Assembly: GCF_001642575.1 (NCBI RefSeq) | Contig: NZ_LXNG01000058.1 | Coordinates: 96,179 to 160,178 of the forward strand | Source of the DNA: Xanthomonas floridensis | GTDB taxonomy: Bacteria; Pseudomonadota; Gammaproteobacteria; Xanthomonadales; Xanthomonadaceae | Direction: 5' to 3' | Length of the DNA stretch: 64,000 nucleotides | In this document: piece by piece, positions 62,432 to 64,000 of the stretch | How positions within the stretch are numbered: position 1 is the stretch's first letter | Layout of the letters: each line of letters begins with the position of its first letter | The notes under the pieces: model-generated | The model's database searches: none | What the model was told of the DNA's origin: nothing | Seen by the model: the letters and a program-made list of their open reading frames with translations, nothing else | Position numbers and translations under genes: made by a program

Positions 62432-63325
62432 ATGTTGAATCGGCGAGAGTTCTTGTACGCAACCGGCGCGGGCATGCTGTTTGCAGCGTCCAGGCCCGCA
62501 CTGGCGCTCAGTCCGGCGGTGAATATGGATGACATGCTGCGGGCACAGTGGGCGGAAATCGAACGTGGCACCGGTGGTCGCCTGGGCATCAGCCTGCTCG
62601 ACAGCGCCACCGGCTGGCGCCTCGGGCAGCGCCAGAACGAGCGCTTTCCGATGTGCAGTACCTTCAAATTTGTATTGGCTGCCGCGGTGCTGCAGCGGGT
62701 GGATGAGAGCAGGCTGACGCTGGCGCAACCGGTCAAGATCCGTGCCTCGGACATGCTTGAGCATGCCCCCGTCACCAAGCGCCATGTCGGCAGCGCGCTG
62801 AGTGTCGGCGAACTGTGCCAGGCCACGATGATCTATAGCGACAACCCGGCCGCCAACCTGTTGTTCCCGCTGGTCGGCGGCCCGCCCGGCGTCACCGCCT
62901 TCCTGCGCAGCATCGGCGATGCCAAGACCCGCAGTGACCGCTACGAGCCGGAGATGAACGGGTTCGCTCCCGGTGAGCCGCGCGACACCACCACCCCGGC
63001 GGCCATGGCGTCGACGCTACGCACGCTGCTGCTTGGCGATGCCCTGCAGCCTGCCTCGCGCAAGCAGCTGACCGACTGGATGATCGACAACCGCACCGGC
63101 GACGATTGCCTGCGTGCGGGGCTCACGGCCGACTGGAAGATCGGCGACAAGACCGGTAGCAACGGCACCGATACCCGCAACGACATCGCCATCCTCTGGC
63201 CGCCGAAAGGCCAGCCGCCGCTGCTGCTGACGACGTACTTGAACGGTGCCAAGGTCGACGATGCTGCACGCGATGCGGCGCTGAAGGCAGTGGCGGCCGC
63301 GGTGCGCGACAGCATCGTGGGTTGA
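62432..63325 (+). CDS. bla: Class A beta-lactamase
   Basis: A 297-residue serine beta-lactamase. Active-site motifs: CSTFK (nucleophile Ser with Lys, about 74-78), YSDNPAAN (SDN loop), EPEMN in the omega loop (general-base Glu) and DKTGSNG (KTG box). The N-terminus LNRREFLYATGAGMLFAASR has a twin-arginine-like RR-E-F-L motif, so Tat export of the folded enzyme is possible. The Cys before the catalytic Ser occurs in carbapenemase-like class A enzymes, but no partner Cys for a disulfide was located. Expression is probably AmpR-controlled. Confidence 0.93.
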   Translation: MLNRREFLYATGAGMLFAASRPALALSPAVNMDDMLRAQWAEIERGTGGRLGISLLDSATGWRLGQRQNERFPMCSTFKFVLAAAVLQRVDESRLTLAQPVKIRASDMLEHAPVTKRHVGSALSVGELCQATMIYSDNPAANLLFPLVGGPPGVTAFLRSIGDAKTRSDRYEPEMNGFAPGEPRDTTTPAAMASTLRTLLLGDALQPASRKQLTDWMIDNRTGDDCLRAGLTADWKIGDKTGSNGTDTRNDIAILWPPKGQPPLLLTTYLNGAKVDDAARDAALKAVAAAVRDSIVG

Positions 63326-63414
63326 GTGCGACGACCCGCTGCCTCCCGCGTTCCATTTCGCGGGTGCGTCGGCGAGGTGCTTCCTGTTTCCTTTGAGCTT
63401 CTCGAGGTACGACA

Positions 63415-63888
63415 GTGCGAATCAGGGTGTGTCATTGGTCCGTGGTCGTTGCGCTGCTGCTGGTTCATGGGCTTGCAACGGCCGGTGCCTGGCAACCAGC
63501 GCCTGGCCAGGTAGAGAGACCGCTCTGGCCGCATGCGGTGCCTGATGCCTTGCGCAATCCAAAGCCCGAAACGATGGGCCCCGGCGAGGGGCGCTTCCCA
63601 TGGACCAAGGTCAGCGATGTCAGCCGCCCGACGATGACGGTTTATACGCCCAAACATCACAACACCGGTGCGGCGGTGCTGGTGTTCCCCGGCGGTGGTT
63701 ATCAAGTGCTGGCCATGGATCTGGAAGGGACGGAGATCTGCGATTGGCTGACCGCGCGTGGCATCACCTGCGTGCTGTTGAAGTACCGCGTACCGAACTC
63801 GGGACCCACCTGGACCAACGGACGCCGTTATTACCCGAAGGTGCAAACTGCCTTGCAGGATGCGCAGCGCGCGCTAGGGAAGGTCTGA
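63415..63888 (+). pseudogene. Alpha/beta-hydrolase (acetyl esterase-like) interrupted by an IS
   Basis: The remaining 157 codons encode a signal peptide (HWSVVVALLLVHGLATAGAW) and the N-terminal part of an esterase, with the oxyanion segment VLVFPGGGYQVLAMDLEG and VLLKYRVPN. The Ser motif GxSxG and the rest are missing. The frame runs into IS sequence at about 63878 (QDAQRALG followed by KV and a stop), and the rest of the gene presumably lies beyond the IS, outside the window. The nearest recognised type is the acetylxylan-esterase / BD-FAE-like lipase family. It starts with GTG at 63415; GAGGTACGACA precedes it. Confidence 0.75.
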
Positions 63889-64000
63889 ACAACTCCATCT
63901 GATACTGCCACAATGGATCAACGAACCGAGCGGACGATCTCGATGCAGCTGAGCTTTGGCGACGCGGAGTACAACGGCAAGCGCAAGCAGACACGGCGCG
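63878..64000 (+). mobile_element. IS5-family insertion sequence (IS1478-like), left end
   Basis: From 63878 (GGAAGGTCTGAACAACTCC) the sequence resembles, from memory, the terminus of IS1478-type elements of Xanthomonas. CTAG at 63874-63877 fits an IS5-group YTAR target site. The right end and the second target copy lie outside the window. Confidence 0.75.
63943..64000 (+). CDS. IS5-family transposase, first codons only
   Basis: The first 19 codons (MQLSFGDAEYNGKRKQTRR) match the start of IS1478/IS1479-type IS5-family transposases. An in-frame ATG at 63913 (MDQRTERTIS) would add ten residues. The rest lies beyond the window. Confidence 0.8.
   Translation, partial: MQLSFGDAEYNGKRKQTRR

Overview
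The window looks like a chromosomal segment of a Xanthomonas-type gammaproteobacterium. The basis is very high GC, many TonB-dependent receptors, a vibrioferrin/xanthoferrin-type siderophore operon, a linked ampR-bla pair, a lipase with lipoprotein partner of the kind found among Xanthomonas antibacterial effectors, and an IS5-type transposase start. Family and species are inferred from gene content; no search was run.

Layout. 0-1 kb: 5' part of a TonB-dependent receptor. 1.2-7.9 kb: small envelope proteins, an NCS2-type permease, a glutathione S-transferase and a GIY-YIG protein. 8.1-15.6 kb: a sulfonate/organosulfur scavenging operon (receptor, flavin monooxygenase, aldo-keto reductase, SsuA/SsuC/SsuB-type ABC transporter). 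15.8-18.4 kb: clpB with a recognisable sigma-32 promoter and a hairpin terminator. 18.6-19.9 kb: a MetY-type sulfhydrylase. 19.9-31.3 kb: a cobalamin riboswitch, btuB, two tandem BtuM-like membrane proteins and eight cobalamin salvage/assembly genes, mostly overlapping by 4 bases. 31.4-32.3 kb: an AraC/GyrI-like regulator.

32.4-42.8 kb, minus strand: a Fur-box-led operon of aldolase, receptor, ATP-grasp ligase, two IucA/IucC synthetases around an MFS exporter, and a PLP decarboxylase. This is the pvsABCDE order of vibrioferrin and the xssABCDE order of xanthoferrin. 43.0-46.1 kb: an AT-richer island with a lipoprotein (probable immunity protein), a class-3 lipase effector and a coiled-coil membrane protein, preceded by the decayed remains of a second lipoprotein/lipase pair. 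46.2-47.9 kb: a Kef/YbaL antiporter. 48.7-58.8 kb: a cytochrome P450, three closely related large TonB-dependent receptors and a VOC protein. 59.0-61.4 kb: a YheS-type ABC-F ATPase carrying an in-frame dispersed repeat, and a YcxB-like protein. 61.5-63.3 kb: divergent ampR and a class A beta-lactamase. The right edge is an esterase gene cut by an IS5-family element that runs out of the window.

The genes group around uptake and scavenging (sulfur, cobalamin, iron, unknown receptor ligands), stress (clpB, bla) and bacterial competition (the lipase locus). The most unusual points are the paired BtuM-like proteins, the decayed duplicate of the lipase/immunity locus, the repeat inside the yheS-like gene, and the G9 tract just upstream of one receptor gene.
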